64,000 bases of DNA from JBGSBR01 sp041730495 (GTDB lineage Bacteria > Patescibacteriota > Microgenomatia > UBA1406 > GWC2-37-13), in assembly GCA_041730495.1 (NCBI GenBank), contig JBGSBR010000002.1, positions 30,094 through 94,093 on the forward strand. The letters run 5' to 3'. Below are positions 1 through 8,748 of the stretch, one piece after another. Position 1 is the stretch's first letter. Every line of letters begins with the position of its first letter. Both the position numbers and the translations under genes were made by a program. The notes beneath the pieces are model-generated. The model was not told the origin of the DNA. It searched no databases and was given only the letters and a program-made list of their open reading frames with translations.

Positions 1-1
1 C

Positions 2-121
2 TATAAAGCTGGCAAAACCAACTCAATCATGTTCTTCGTTGGACAGGTGATGCGAGAAATGAAAGGAAAAGCAGACGCAAGTGTCGTCAAACAAGCATTG
101 GAAAAGAGATTAGAACAATAA
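2..121 (+). CDS. gatB: Asp/Glu-tRNA amidotransferase subunit B, C-terminal end
   Basis: This is a partial gene whose start lies outside the window. The last 39 residues read through to TAA and contain the segment KTNSIMFFVGQVMREMKGKA followed by a short helical tail. That matches the end of the GatB/YqeY tail domain, which usually reads K..ALGFFVGQVMK.TKGKA. GatB belongs to the GatCAB complex, which amidates misacylated Glu-tRNAGln or Asp-tRNAAsn in bacteria lacking the direct synthetases. The identification rests on the tail only. A palindromic repeat follows 8 nt later and separates the gene from dnaE. Confidence 0.82.
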   Translation, partial: YKAGKTNSIMFFVGQVMREMKGKADASVVKQALEKRLEQ

Positions 122-129
122 TTACAATA

Positions 130-189
130 GTCATTCCCGACTAGATCGGGAATCCAGGCCAGGATCCTCGGATCAAGTCCGAGGATGAC
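130..189. repeat. Dispersed palindromic repeat, copy 1
   Basis: This is a composite of two inverted repeats. One arm is built on TCCCGACTAGATCGGGA and the other on CCTCGGATCAAGTCCGAGG. The element opens with GTCAT and closes with ATGAC, so it is an overall palindrome. Related copies lie at 7204-7260, 20429-20467 and 57153-57209. The closing ATGAC creates an in-frame ATG (185) ahead of dnaE. Confidence 0.85.
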
Positions 190-208
190 AACACAACTGA
201 ATAAATTT

Positions 209-3200
209 ATGTCTTTCGTCCATCTTCACACACACTCAGAGTACTCAATGCTCGATGGTATGGCGCGTATCAATGATATGGTTCTACGAGCCAAAGAGCT
301 TGAGATGCCAGCACTTGCCATCACTGATCATGGAGCGCTTTATGGTGCGTTTAAGTTTTTCATCAAAGCCAAAGATGAAGGTATTAAACCGATCATAGGC
401 TGTGAACTATACAAAGCCAAAGGATCTCGTCATGATAAAGAGGTAGCTGATCGCGGTCAGTTTCACTTACTTGTACTTGCTCAAAATCTCGCAGGATATA
501 AGAACCTGATGAAGCTTGTCACTAAATCTAATCTTGAAGGGTTTTATTACAAGCCACGAGTTGATTGGGAGCTGCTGCGAGAGCATAATGAAGGGCTGAT
601 TCTCACCAGTGGATGTCTGGGTGCTGAGATTCCTCAATTGTTAATTCAGAACCAATTCAAAGAAGCTGAATCAGTCCTCAAACAATATCTAGAAATCTTC
701 GAAGGACGTTTCTACATGGAACTGCAACGACACCCACAGCTTGAGCTACAAGAGCAGATCAATCAAGAGCTGGTGAAGCTGGCTCGCAAGCACGCAGTAC
801 CGTTAGTAGCAACCAATGATGTCCATTATCTGCATAAAGATGATGCCTATGCTCAAGAAATCTTACTTTGTATTCAAACTCAACGTGCCATCTTCGAAAA
901 AGATCGACCGATGAGTATGTATGACGTGCCAGATTACTACATGAAAACACCAGATGAGATGAAAGCTGCGTTCTCAGATTTCCCAGAAGCAATCGAGAAC
1001 ACACTGCGTATCGCAGAGCAATGTAATGTGGAGATCCCATACGGTAAGCTCATTCTCCCAAACTACGATGTGCCAGCCGGTATGACGACAGAGCAGTTCT
1101 TACGCGATATGGTTTATGAGAAACGCAGTCGTACCAAAGGCTTTACTGATGATGTGATCAAAGAGCGCTTGGATTATGAGCTCGATATCATCATGAAAAA
1201 AGGGTATACCAATTACTTTCTTTTCGTCCAAGACGTCGTAAACTGGGCTAAAGATACAGGGATTGCTGTCGGTCCAGGTCGTGGATCAGCAGCAGGATCA
1301 TTAGTCTCATACGTACTACGAATCACTGATATTAATCCACTTGAGTACAACTTGCCGTTTGAGCGATTCTTAAATCCAGAACGCCCGACACCACCAGATA
1401 TCGATATCGATTTCTCAGATAAGCGTCGTGATGAGGTTATCAAATATATTTCGCGTCGCTATGGTGAAGACAAGGTCGCACAGATCATCACATTCGGTAC
1501 GATGGAAGCCAAGCTCGCTGTACGTGATGTCGCCCGTGCACTCGGTCTATCATACGCTACTGGTGATCGTATCTCGAAGATGATCCCGACTGGTAAACAA
1601 GGGTTTCATATGTCGCTCACCAAAGCACTAGAAGAAACACCACTGCTCATGCAAGCTTACAACAACGAAGATGAAGTCAAAAAAGTAATTGATATCGCAC
1701 GCAAAGTTGAGAGTCTGCCACGACACTTCTCAGTCCACGCCGCTGGAGTCGTGATCGCGGATAAGCCGCTTACAGAGTATGTCCCACTGCAACGTGATAA
1801 CAAAGAAGGTCGCATTATCACCCAGTTTGACATGTACAGTCTCGATCTCAATGCCGTCTCAGAAAATAAAGCAGTTGGTGTGATTAAAGCTGATATCTTG
1901 GGACTGAAAAACTTATCAACACTCGAAGAAGCGCTGAAATTTGTGTTTGAGTTTACCGGTACGCAGATCGATATCCATGAAGTTCCGCTTGATGATAAGA
2001 AAACCTATGATCTGATGAGTCGAGGAGAGACGATTGGTGTTTTCCAGCTCGAGTCGCCAGGCATGCGTCGCCTCGCACGAGATATGCAACCCAACAAACT
2101 GAGTGACATCACCGCCATGGTTTCGCTTTATCGCCCAGGACCGATGGATCTGATCCCGGTCTTCATCGAAGGCCGTCGTAATCCCAAAAAAGTAAAATAC
2201 CTTCATCCTGATCTCAAGCCGATCATGGGTGAGACTTACGGTATTTTGGTTTACCAAGAGCAGGTCATGGAAATCGCAGTCCAGCTCGCACATTTCAGTA
2301 AGAGTGAGGCCGATCTCTTGCGTATGGCTATGGGTAAGAAAAAGAAGAAGCTCATGGAGGAAGGCAAGAAAAAATTCCTCATCGGTGCGATGGCACGTGG
2401 ATATAAACAATCTACTCTTGAAGAGATCTTTGCGTTCGTCGAGAAATTCGCTGCCTACGGTTTCAACAAATCTCATGCTGCGTCATACGCTCTGATTGCA
2501 TACTGGACAGCGTATATGAAAGCAAATTTTCCAGTCGAGTTCATGACAGCCTTACTATCTGCAGAGTTGAACGGCGTAGCCGGTCCTCAGCGTGAGCTGA
2601 AGATGGCACAAGCACTCGAAGAGTGTAAACGTATGGAGATCAAGGTCATGCCGCCAGATATCAATAAATCAAAATCAGAGTTTAGTATCGAGGATCGTTC
2701 GATCCGTTTTGGCCTGTCAGCTCTGAAGAACGTCGGATCGGCTGCCATTGACTCAATCCTTGAAGCTCGTGATCAAGACGGAGAGTTTCGTAGCTTCAGA
2801 GATTTCTTGTTCCGTATCGATCTGCGTAAAGCGAACAAGAAAACCGTTGAAAGTCTCATTAAAGCCGGCGCATTTGATAAGATTGCCAATCGTGCCACAT
2901 TACTCACATACTATCCAACTGCTGTGAAAGAGATGGGAGCACATAAAACATCTGCAATTGATGGACAGTTTGGACTATTTGGACATGGCGAGAAGAAACG
3001 ATTTGATACCGATACCTTTGTCGAGCTGCCAGAGTTTGATGAAAACAAGCTGTCAGATTTCGAACAAGAAGTAATTGGGTTCCTCATCACAAGAAATCCG
3101 ATGGACAAATATAAAGATATCCTTTCACAAAAACGTACTCTTGAGCTGGTGAACCTCGCTGATGCCAAAAAGAATATGGAGTATGTCATCGGTGGCAAAC

Positions 3201-3472
3201 TGACAGCCAAAAAGATAGTCAAAACCAAAAAGGATAATGCAGAGATGGCGTTTCTGACTTTCAATGATAATACCGGGACAATTGAAGCAGTCGCTTTTCC
3301 TAAAACCTATGCCAAAATCAAAGATATGCTGATCATGAATAATGTCATGCTTGCCAAAGGCAAGATCACTGAACGTGAGGGAGAGATGAGTATGATGGTA
3401 GATGTGGTGGTGAACCTCGATGTGCGTGCACAGATGCAAGCCAAGATGGATGCAGAATCAGCCGCACGTTAA
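209..3472 (+). CDS. dnaE: DNA polymerase III alpha subunit
   Basis: This is the replicative DNA polymerase, 1087 aa, within the usual DnaE1 range. The N-terminus carries a PHP domain beginning SFVHLHTHSEYS. The polymerase core has GPGRGSAAGS and the catalytic aspartates in PDIDIDF (Asp397, Asp399, Asp401). A helix-hairpin-helix region and an OB-fold near the C-terminus (YVIGGKLTAKK) follow. I chose ATG 209 because DnaE proteins normally begin M-x-F-V-H-L-H-T-H-S. The longer frame from ATG 185 starts inside the palindromic repeat. No Shine-Dalgarno site is visible. The gene stands alone between gatB and the atp operon. Confidence 0.96.
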   Translation: MSFVHLHTHSEYSMLDGMARINDMVLRAKELEMPALAITDHGALYGAFKFFIKAKDEGIKPIIGCELYKAKGSRHDKEVADRGQFHLLVLAQNLAGYKNLMKLVTKSNLEGFYYKPRVDWELLREHNEGLILTSGCLGAEIPQLLIQNQFKEAESVLKQYLEIFEGRFYMELQRHPQLELQEQINQELVKLARKHAVPLVATNDVHYLHKDDAYAQEILLCIQTQRAIFEKDRPMSMYDVPDYYMKTPDEMKAAFSDFPEAIENTLRIAEQCNVEIPYGKLILPNYDVPAGMTTEQFLRDMVYEKRSRTKGFTDDVIKERLDYELDIIMKKGYTNYFLFVQDVVNWAKDTGIAVGPGRGSAAGSLVSYVLRITDINPLEYNLPFERFLNPERPTPPDIDIDFSDKRRDEVIKYISRRYGEDKVAQIITFGTMEAKLAVRDVARALGLSYATGDRISKMIPTGKQGFHMSLTKALEETPLLMQAYNNEDEVKKVIDIARKVESLPRHFSVHAAGVVIADKPLTEYVPLQRDNKEGRIITQFDMYSLDLNAVSENKAVGVIKADILGLKNLSTLEEALKFVFEFTGTQIDIHEVPLDDKKTYDLMSRGETIGVFQLESPGMRRLARDMQPNKLSDITAMVSLYRPGPMDLIPVFIEGRRNPKKVKYLHPDLKPIMGETYGILVYQEQVMEIAVQLAHFSKSEADLLRMAMGKKKKKLMEEGKKKFLIGAMARGYKQSTLEEIFAFVEKFAAYGFNKSHAASYALIAYWTAYMKANFPVEFMTALLSAELNGVAGPQRELKMAQALEECKRMEIKVMPPDINKSKSEFSIEDRSIRFGLSALKNVGSAAIDSILEARDQDGEFRSFRDFLFRIDLRKANKKTVESLIKAGAFDKIANRATLLTYYPTAVKEMGAHKTSAIDGQFGLFGHGEKKRFDTDTFVELPEFDENKLSDFEQEVIGFLITRNPMDKYKDILSQKRTLELVNLADAKKNMEYVIGGKLTAKKIVKTKKDNAEMAFLTFNDNTGTIEAVAFPKTYAKIKDMLIMNNVMLAKGKITEREGEMSMMVDVVVNLDVRAQMQAKMDAESAAR

Positions 3473-3495
3473 CTCGTGATACATCACAGATATGT

Positions 3496-3524
3496 TTGAC
3501 GTTAAGAATTACGATTGCTAGAAT
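3496..3524 (+). promoter_or_regulatory. Candidate atp operon promoter
   Basis: TTGACG (3496-3501), a 17-nt spacer and TAGAAT (3519-3524) form a near-consensus sigma-70 promoter. The -10 box overlaps the first ATG of the downstream gene (3523). If it is used, transcription would begin near 3531 and translation would have to start further in, for example at ATG 3589. Confidence 0.5.
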
Positions 3525-3804
3525 GGCACCAAAGAAAACACGGATTATCACAAAGGTCAAACCTGATGGAAGCACCGAAAAAGTAGAGATGCACGATACG
3601 CGTAAATCACACTCTGGTTTACGAATGGAGTATCTCAACCTAGGTGGATACCTGATGACTCCGCTTCTTTTAGGTCTCGGTCTCGGATATGCAGCAGATA
3701 AGGCGTTGCATTTAGATAGTACATTTACTATCATTGGTATCGTTATAGGTACCTTATTACTGTTTTACAATTTATATAGTTTAACTAAAGAAAATGGCAG
3801 CTGA
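3523..3804 (+). CDS. AtpZ/AtpI-like ATP synthase accessory membrane protein
   Basis: This is a small protein of 93 aa from ATG 3523, or about 71 aa from ATG 3589. Two C-terminal transmembrane helices (YLMTPLLLGLGLGYAADKAL and FTIIGIVIGTLLLFYNLYSL) follow a basic N-terminal segment. The hairpin fold and its position as first gene before atpB match the AtpZ/AtpI (DUF AtpQ) family, which helps assemble the c-ring or carries Mg/Ca. The last 11 nt overlap atpB, so translation is probably coupled. The start is uncertain because the best promoter -10 box covers ATG 3523. Confidence 0.65.
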   Translation: MAPKKTRIITKVKPDGSTEKVEMHDTRKSHSGLRMEYLNLGGYLMTPLLLGLGLGYAADKALHLDSTFTIIGIVIGTLLLFYNLYSLTKENGS

Positions 3805-4627
3805 AGTTCTCAAAGACGTAGTAACTGAAACAAATCAAGAAGTGCATGCAGAGACAGCAGCTCAAGCTGAGGTACATGCTGGCCCACATATTAGTATCAA
3901 AGGTGAAGAAGTATTTGAAGTTGCTGGCATCCATGTCACCAACTCTGTAATCACTACATCCCTTGTAGTAATACTGTTTATCTTTATCGCTAAATACTAT
4001 TATGATCAATCTCGTAAAACAGATCGTGGTCTTGGTTTTTATGCTATTAACACCGCTGTAAAAGGTATTTATGATTTATTTGAGTCAGTGCTACATAAGA
4101 AAATCAATATTTTCTTCCCATTACTTGGCGCATTTTTCTTTTTCATCTTGCTCAATAACTGGTCAGGTTTGATCCCTGGTGTAGGTACATTGTTATTGAA
4201 ATCTGTCCATGATGGTGTTGAACACACGGTTCCGTTGTTCCGTGGAGGTACTGCTGATCTGAATACCACCTTAGCATTAGCATTAGTTTCTGTTATTGCT
4301 ACACAGATTTATGGACTACGAATGATTGGTTTGAAAAGTCATGTCGGGAAGTATCTCAACTTTTCTAGTCCGATCTCAGCTTTTATGGGTATCTTAGAAG
4401 TCGTGCAAGAGTTTTCCCGTATCTTATCATTCTCATTCCGTTTGTACGGTAATATTTTCGCAGGAGAGGTCTTGCTCTCGATTATACCGTTCTTGTTACC
4501 GATGTTGCTATCATTTGTCAGTACACCTATGTACTTTATGGAAGTCTTTGTCGGCGGAGTCCAGGCACTTGTATTCTCTATGTTGACCGCAGTATTTATC
4601 AGTATGGCAATTTCCGAACATCACTAA
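3794..4627 (+). CDS. atpB: F-type ATP synthase subunit a
   Basis: This 277-aa membrane subunit forms the ion half-channels next to the c-ring in Fo. Several transmembrane helices are visible. The conserved penultimate helix region reads FSRILSFSFRLYGNIFAGEVLL, with the essential arginine in the SFRLYGN motif. The C-terminal helix ends in MAISEHH. The N-terminus is a cytoplasmic-type segment of about 45 residues before the first helix. The gene overlaps its upstream neighbour and is followed by atpE, in standard order. Confidence 0.95.
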   Translation: MAAEVLKDVVTETNQEVHAETAAQAEVHAGPHISIKGEEVFEVAGIHVTNSVITTSLVVILFIFIAKYYYDQSRKTDRGLGFYAINTAVKGIYDLFESVLHKKINIFFPLLGAFFFFILLNNWSGLIPGVGTLLLKSVHDGVEHTVPLFRGGTADLNTTLALALVSVIATQIYGLRMIGLKSHVGKYLNFSSPISAFMGILEVVQEFSRILSFSFRLYGNIFAGEVLLSIIPFLLPMLLSFVSTPMYFMEVFVGGVQALVFSMLTAVFISMAISEHH

Positions 4628-4661
4628 GTCGTTATTTTTAATTATTAATTTATATTTTTAT

Positions 4662-4889
4662 ATGGAAGTCGAAACAATGAAACAGCTCGCAACAGCACTT
4701 GCAATTGGTCTTGGTGCTATTGGCCCAGGTATCGCTATCGGTCTTATCGGAGGCCGTGCATTAGAAGCTCTCGGTCGTAATCCAGAAGCAGAAGGTTCTA
4801 TTCGAACTCTTATGATTCTTGGTGCAGCATTCGCAGAGTCAATTGCTATTTTCGCACTTGTTATTGCATTAATCATCAAGTTTACATAA
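4662..4889 (+). CDS. atpE: F-type ATP synthase subunit c
   Basis: This 75-aa hairpin protein makes the rotor ring. Helix 1 is glycine-rich (LGAIGPGIAIGLIGGRALEAL), the polar loop is GRNPEA, and helix 2 carries the ion-binding glutamate in AFAESIAIFAL. The glutamine that normally marks sodium-binding rings in helix 1 is not seen, so protons are the more likely ion. However, the Ser after the Glu is also found in sodium rings, so this is not settled. ATG 4677 is an alternative start. Confidence 0.95.
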   Translation: MEVETMKQLATALAIGLGAIGPGIAIGLIGGRALEALGRNPEAEGSIRTLMILGAAFAESIAIFALVIALIIKFT

Positions 4890-4909
4890 TCAGTTAGAAA
4901 CAAAACTCT

Positions 4910-5416
4910 ATGGAAAATTTAGGAATTGACGGGAAACTGCTTTTTGCTCAACTTGTCAACTTCGGTATTTTCTTTTTTGTCTTCCAACGTTTTATTTCAA
5001 AACCTTTTTTGAAATTCCTCAAGGAACAAAAAGAAACTGAGGAAATGCGTTCTAAAATGGCGCAGGAACTCGAAGAGCGTCAAGCTGTACTAGAAGCCAA
5101 AGACAAAGAAGCTAACAAAAAACGTAAAGATGAACTTGATAAAGCTATCGCCGCAGCTAAAAAAGAAGCTCAGGTGGTAAAACAAGAGATCATGGCCGAA
5201 GCCAAAGCTGAAGCTGAAGATCTAATCAAGAAAACTCGTACTCAGATGGCTGAAGAACGAGAAACTATGTACAAAGATATGCGTCAACAGATCGCTCAGG
5301 TCAGTATGATGGTGGTTGAAAAAGCCCTCACAGAGTATCTGACAGGTGATGCACAAGAAAAAGTTACCAAAAATATCATCAAACATATACCTGATGATGC
5401 AAAACTTGCTAATTAA
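4910..5416 (+). CDS. atpF: F-type ATP synthase subunit b
   Basis: This is the 168-aa peripheral stalk subunit. One N-terminal transmembrane helix (LLFAQLVNFGIFFFVFQRFI) is followed by a long, highly charged helix rich in Ala, Glu and Lys, as expected for the dimeric right-handed coiled coil. It sits between atpE and a very short atpH in the operon and should join Fo to the F1 head. Confidence 0.93.
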   Translation: MENLGIDGKLLFAQLVNFGIFFFVFQRFISKPFLKFLKEQKETEEMRSKMAQELEERQAVLEAKDKEANKKRKDELDKAIAAAKKEAQVVKQEIMAEAKAEAEDLIKKTRTQMAEERETMYKDMRQQIAQVSMMVVEKALTEYLTGDAQEKVTKNIIKHIPDDAKLAN

Positions 5417-5424
5417 TTACCAAT

Positions 5425-5712
5425 ATGAAGATTGATCCAGAGCTCAAACAAGATTTACGTAAATATCTGAAATCTCGGATGGATGCAGAGCAACAAGCTC
5501 AGGTCACGATCGTGGCACCGCATAAACTGAGTAAAGAAGACGTCAAATCTTTACAACAAAAATTTCCCATGCTTGCAAAAGCAGAGATTACTCAGGAAAT
5601 TGATACGGCTCTTATAGCTGGTGTTGTTATCCGTTTTGGGTCTCGCATGATCGATCTTTCCCTTCAATCGCAGTTACAAAAGTTAGAAAAAACATTGTAT
5701 GAAACAGTTTGA
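5425..5712 (+). CDS. atpH: F-type ATP synthase delta subunit, short form
   Basis: Only 95 aa long, where delta is usually about 175-185. The sequence fits the C-terminal half of delta: a beta-type segment (QVTIVAPHKLSKEDVKSLQQ), then LIAGVVIRFGSRMIDLSLQSQLQKLEKTL, the hallmark G-x-x-x-R-x-G-x-x-x-x-D-x-S region. The N-terminal six-helix bundle that binds the alpha subunits is absent. The 22 nt before the ATG hold no further domain, and atpF ends 8 nt upstream. The stop is TGA, and the last 14 nt overlap atpA. Confidence 0.85.
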   Translation: MKIDPELKQDLRKYLKSRMDAEQQAQVTIVAPHKLSKEDVKSLQQKFPMLAKAEITQEIDTALIAGVVIRFGSRMIDLSLQSQLQKLEKTLYETV

Positions 5713-7198
5713 CCAATATATAAAAGATCTTGAAAAAGAACTTAGTTCTTCTTCGAGTGTAAAAGCACAACCACAAGAGGTAGGCACAGTGCAGGAAGTG
5801 AAAGACGGAGTCGTCACACTGCGCGGATTACATAATGTGGGTTACGGAGAACTCATAGAGTTTGATAACGGAGAAACTGCGATGATCATCGATATGGTCG
5901 AAGATATTGTCGGCGCTATCGTGCTTGGTGATTACTTAGGTATTAGTGCGGGTCAAAAAGCTCGTGGTACTGGTCGTACACTCTCTGTACCTGTCAGTGA
6001 CGAAGTCCTCGGTCGTACAGTCGATCCTATCATGAGACCGCTTGATAATGGTGCGAATATCAAATCTAAAACATACTATCCTGTTGAGAAACTTGCTCCA
6101 GGTATCGTCCAACGTAAATCAGTATCTGTACCACTGCAGACAGGTATTAAGGCTATTGATTCTTTGATACCTATTGGTCGTGGACAACGTGAACTTATCA
6201 TCGGAGATCGTGGTACTGGTAAAACTACCATTGCTATCGACACTATCCTCAATCAAAAAGGACAAGATGTAATCTGTATCTACTGCGCAATCGGTCAGAA
6301 AAACTCAAAAGTAGCTACTACTATTGAGTTACTTCGTGCCAACGGTGCACTCGATTACACCGTAATCGTCAATGCAGCAGCAGCTGATCCAGTCACACTA
6401 CAGTATATTGCTCCTTACACAGCAACCGCAATTGGTGAATACTTCATGGACAAAGGTAAAGATGTCCTCGTAATCTATGATGATCTTTCGAAACATGCAT
6501 GGGCATATCGTCAGGTGTCACTGATCTTACGTCGTCCAGCAGGTCGTGAGGCTTATCCAGGAGACGTTTTCTATCTCCATTCACGTTTGCTTGAACGATC
6601 AGCACGATTGAATGAAGAAAACGGTGGTGGATCAATCACCTCACTTCCAATCATCGAAACACTCGAAAATGACGTCTCAGCATACATTCCAACCAATGTG
6701 ATCTCGATCACAGACGGTCAGATCTTCCTTGAGACAGATCTTTTCAACTCTGGTATCAGACCAGCTGTCAACGTCGGACTCTCAGTCTCACGTGTCGGAT
6801 CTGCAGCACAAACCAAAGCTATGAAAAAGGTAGCTGGTAAGCTCAAACTCGATCTTGCACAGTATCGTGAGTTGAGTGCCTTCTCACAGTTTGAATCAGA
6901 TCTTGATGCAGAAACAAAGAGTTTCCTCAATCGTGGAGCCAAAGTCACTCAGATCCTCAAACAAGATCAAAGTAAACCGTATGATCTTGGATCACAGATT
7001 GCAATCATTTGGGCAGCAACCAAAGGTCACTTAGATGATGTGCCTCTCGATGCAATCCCAGCATTTGAGCAGAAATTCATCGCTGATCTGCGTACTCGAG
7101 GTAAAAAAGTGCTTGAAGATATCAATAAGAATAAAGATGTCTCTGAAGATGTCGAGAAAAAACTTGAGCAGTTTGTCAAAGATAACTTGGCCGAGTAA
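5699..7198 (+). CDS. atpA: F-type ATP synthase subunit alpha
   Basis: 499 aa, slightly shorter than the typical 502-513. The beta-barrel N-domain (VGTVQEVKDGVVTLRGL) is followed by the nucleotide-binding domain with Walker A GDRGTGKT and the conserved PGDVFYLHSRLLERSA. The C-terminal helical domain carries the arginine-finger context VGLSVSRVGSAAQ. Translation starts inside atpH, which implies coupling. A palindromic repeat lies directly after the stop, splitting the operon before atpG. Confidence 0.97.
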   Translation: MKQFDQYIKDLEKELSSSSSVKAQPQEVGTVQEVKDGVVTLRGLHNVGYGELIEFDNGETAMIIDMVEDIVGAIVLGDYLGISAGQKARGTGRTLSVPVSDEVLGRTVDPIMRPLDNGANIKSKTYYPVEKLAPGIVQRKSVSVPLQTGIKAIDSLIPIGRGQRELIIGDRGTGKTTIAIDTILNQKGQDVICIYCAIGQKNSKVATTIELLRANGALDYTVIVNAAAADPVTLQYIAPYTATAIGEYFMDKGKDVLVIYDDLSKHAWAYRQVSLILRRPAGREAYPGDVFYLHSRLLERSARLNEENGGGSITSLPIIETLENDVSAYIPTNVISITDGQIFLETDLFNSGIRPAVNVGLSVSRVGSAAQTKAMKKVAGKLKLDLAQYRELSAFSQFESDLDAETKSFLNRGAKVTQILKQDQSKPYDLGSQIAIIWAATKGHLDDVPLDAIPAFEQKFIADLRTRGKKVLEDINKNKDVSEDVEKKLEQFVKDNLAE

Positions 7199-7203
7199 TA
7201 AGT

Positions 7204-7260
7204 GTCATCTCCGACCTGATCGGAGATCCAGGCCTGGATTCCCGATTTCTCGGGAATGAC
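7204..7260. repeat. Dispersed palindromic repeat, copy 2 (inside the atp operon)
   Basis: Two hairpin arms (TCTCCGACCTGATCGGAGA and TTCCCGATTTCTCGGGAA) sit inside an outer GTCAT...ATGAC palindrome, with CCAGGCCTGG at the centre. It is the same family as the copy before dnaE but with a different arm sequence. It occupies nearly all of the atpA-atpG gap, so it should be present in the operon transcript. Confidence 0.88.
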
Positions 7261-7279
7261 AAGTTGAATTTAACACATC

Positions 7280-8149
7280 ATGAACATCCGCATAGTACGA
7301 AAAAAAATCAAATCAACCAAGAACCTCAAGAAGATCACAAAAGCTATGCAGATGGTCTCAGCTGTGAAGATGCGTAAAGCTCAACAGCTTGAGATGGAAA
7401 GTCGTCCATACCGAGAAGGCCTCAATAAGCTCATTAAAAAACTGGTCAAAAAAATTGATACCACTCAATCATCTTTATTGAGTGTCGACACAACCAAAGC
7501 TAAAAAAGATTTAATGATTGTTGTGACAGCAAACAAAGGGCTGGCTGGTGCATTCAATGTCAATGTGTTGCGTTATCTGTTTAACACAAACGTCGAGTTT
7601 GAAAACACGGATTTTGTAGCGATCGGACAACGAGGTGCACAATTTCTGAGTCGTATCGAAAAGACAGAGATCTTAGCTAACTTTTCCAGTGCACATCCGT
7701 TGAATGAGGTGTCAGCTATTTTCAATTTTGTCCTTGAGAAATTCCAAACAGGTGAATACAAAACGATCTCAATCGTTTATAACAAATTCATCACTACTCT
7801 CAAGTCCGAAGTTGAGCATGAGCTGATCTTACCTTTGAATATGAAACGCGACATTGATACAAAAGACAAAGAAACAGAAGAACCTGATAATGAGTACGTC
7901 ATTGAGCCATCACCAGAAGCTATACTTGAAGAGTTACTGAAAAGCTCACTTGAACAAAAAATCCGAGGAGCGCTTGTCAGTAGTGAAGCAGTTGAGCACA
8001 GTGCTCGTATGATCGCTATGAAAAGTGCCACTGATAATGCAAGTGATCTGATTGACAGTTTGACACTGCTCTCAAATCGCTTGAGACAAGAGAAAATTAC
8101 GAATGAGCTGTTAGACATGATTACCGCGAAGGAATCAGTCGAAAGTTAA
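7280..8149 (+). CDS. atpG: F-type ATP synthase subunit gamma
   Basis: 289 aa. The N-terminal helix (IRIVRKKIKSTKNLKKITKA) matches the gamma signature of K-x-I-x-S-x-x-x-x-x-K-I-T-x-A-M-x-M-V. The Rossmann-like middle and the long C-terminal helix (ALVSSEAVEHSARMIAMKSATDNA, then NRLRQEKITNELLDMI) form the rotating coiled coil. A charged insert around residues 195-215 (KDKETEEPDN) is longer than usual. It follows the palindromic repeat after atpA. Confidence 0.95.
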   Translation: MNIRIVRKKIKSTKNLKKITKAMQMVSAVKMRKAQQLEMESRPYREGLNKLIKKLVKKIDTTQSSLLSVDTTKAKKDLMIVVTANKGLAGAFNVNVLRYLFNTNVEFENTDFVAIGQRGAQFLSRIEKTEILANFSSAHPLNEVSAIFNFVLEKFQTGEYKTISIVYNKFITTLKSEVEHELILPLNMKRDIDTKDKETEEPDNEYVIEPSPEAILEELLKSSLEQKIRGALVSSEAVEHSARMIAMKSATDNASDLIDSLTLLSNRLRQEKITNELLDMITAKESVES

Positions 8150-8153
8150 TATT

Positions 8154-8723
8154 ATGTCAGTTGAAAGTTTACAAGGAACACCAATAGTTGAAAGAGCACC
8201 CACTTTAAGTAAATTAGGTGGGATCATGGATCGCAGAGATGAACCATCTTATAGAGGTTATATCGCGAGAGCTCTGGAAAGTGATGACTGGAATGTACAA
8301 CATGGGTTTGGATATATGGGACTTGATATTAGTGAAGTAGTTCAAGCAGCCAAGACAGGTGAATTTGGTGATTATTTTAATAAAAAAAAGCCTTATAGAG
8401 TTTGGCCAAGAGGTTTGCAAAGATTACCTTTGGAAGAGCCATATGGTGAAGCATATATTGATGCAACGTTTAGGAAATTACCTAAAAGTGCTGTCACTAT
8501 GGGACCTGTTTTAGCAGTTGTTTCATTTGGAATTACAGATCAGTATGATGTTGACATGCATAGATCTCAGAAACAGAAACCATTAAATGTAGGTTGGTTA
8601 CCAGTGCAATACATTAGTGCATTAATACCGCTTTCTGAACAAGGAACCGATGTATTACAAGGAATATATGAGCAAGCATGGAAAGAACATACAGAAGAGT
8701 TCGCATTTTTAATGAAAAATTAG
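8154..8723 (+). CDS. Unknown protein inserted between atpG and atpD
   Basis: 189 aa, starting 4 nt after atpG and ending 25 nt before atpD. I recognise no family. There is no signal peptide or transmembrane helix. It contains aromatic- and charge-rich stretches (DYFNKKKPYRVWPRGLQRLP) and a hydrophobic segment around residues 115-128 (VTMGPVLAVVSFGI). Base composition looks more AT-rich and less codon-biased than the flanking atp genes, which suggests later acquisition. Its place in the operon means it is probably co-transcribed with F1 subunits, but a functional link is inference only. Confidence 0.75.
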   Translation: MSVESLQGTPIVERAPTLSKLGGIMDRRDEPSYRGYIARALESDDWNVQHGFGYMGLDISEVVQAAKTGEFGDYFNKKKPYRVWPRGLQRLPLEEPYGEAYIDATFRKLPKSAVTMGPVLAVVSFGITDQYDVDMHRSQKQKPLNVGWLPVQYISALIPLSEQGTDVLQGIYEQAWKEHTEEFAFLMKN

Positions 8724-8748
8724 TTTTTTATAAATTGTTTTTAATACT

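Noticed and set aside
1916..2476. 186-codon antisense frame within dnaE
   Set aside because: It lies opposite a fully conserved polymerase region. The same holds for long antisense frames in topA (11571-12173), atpD (9076-9441) and uvrA (46180-46608).
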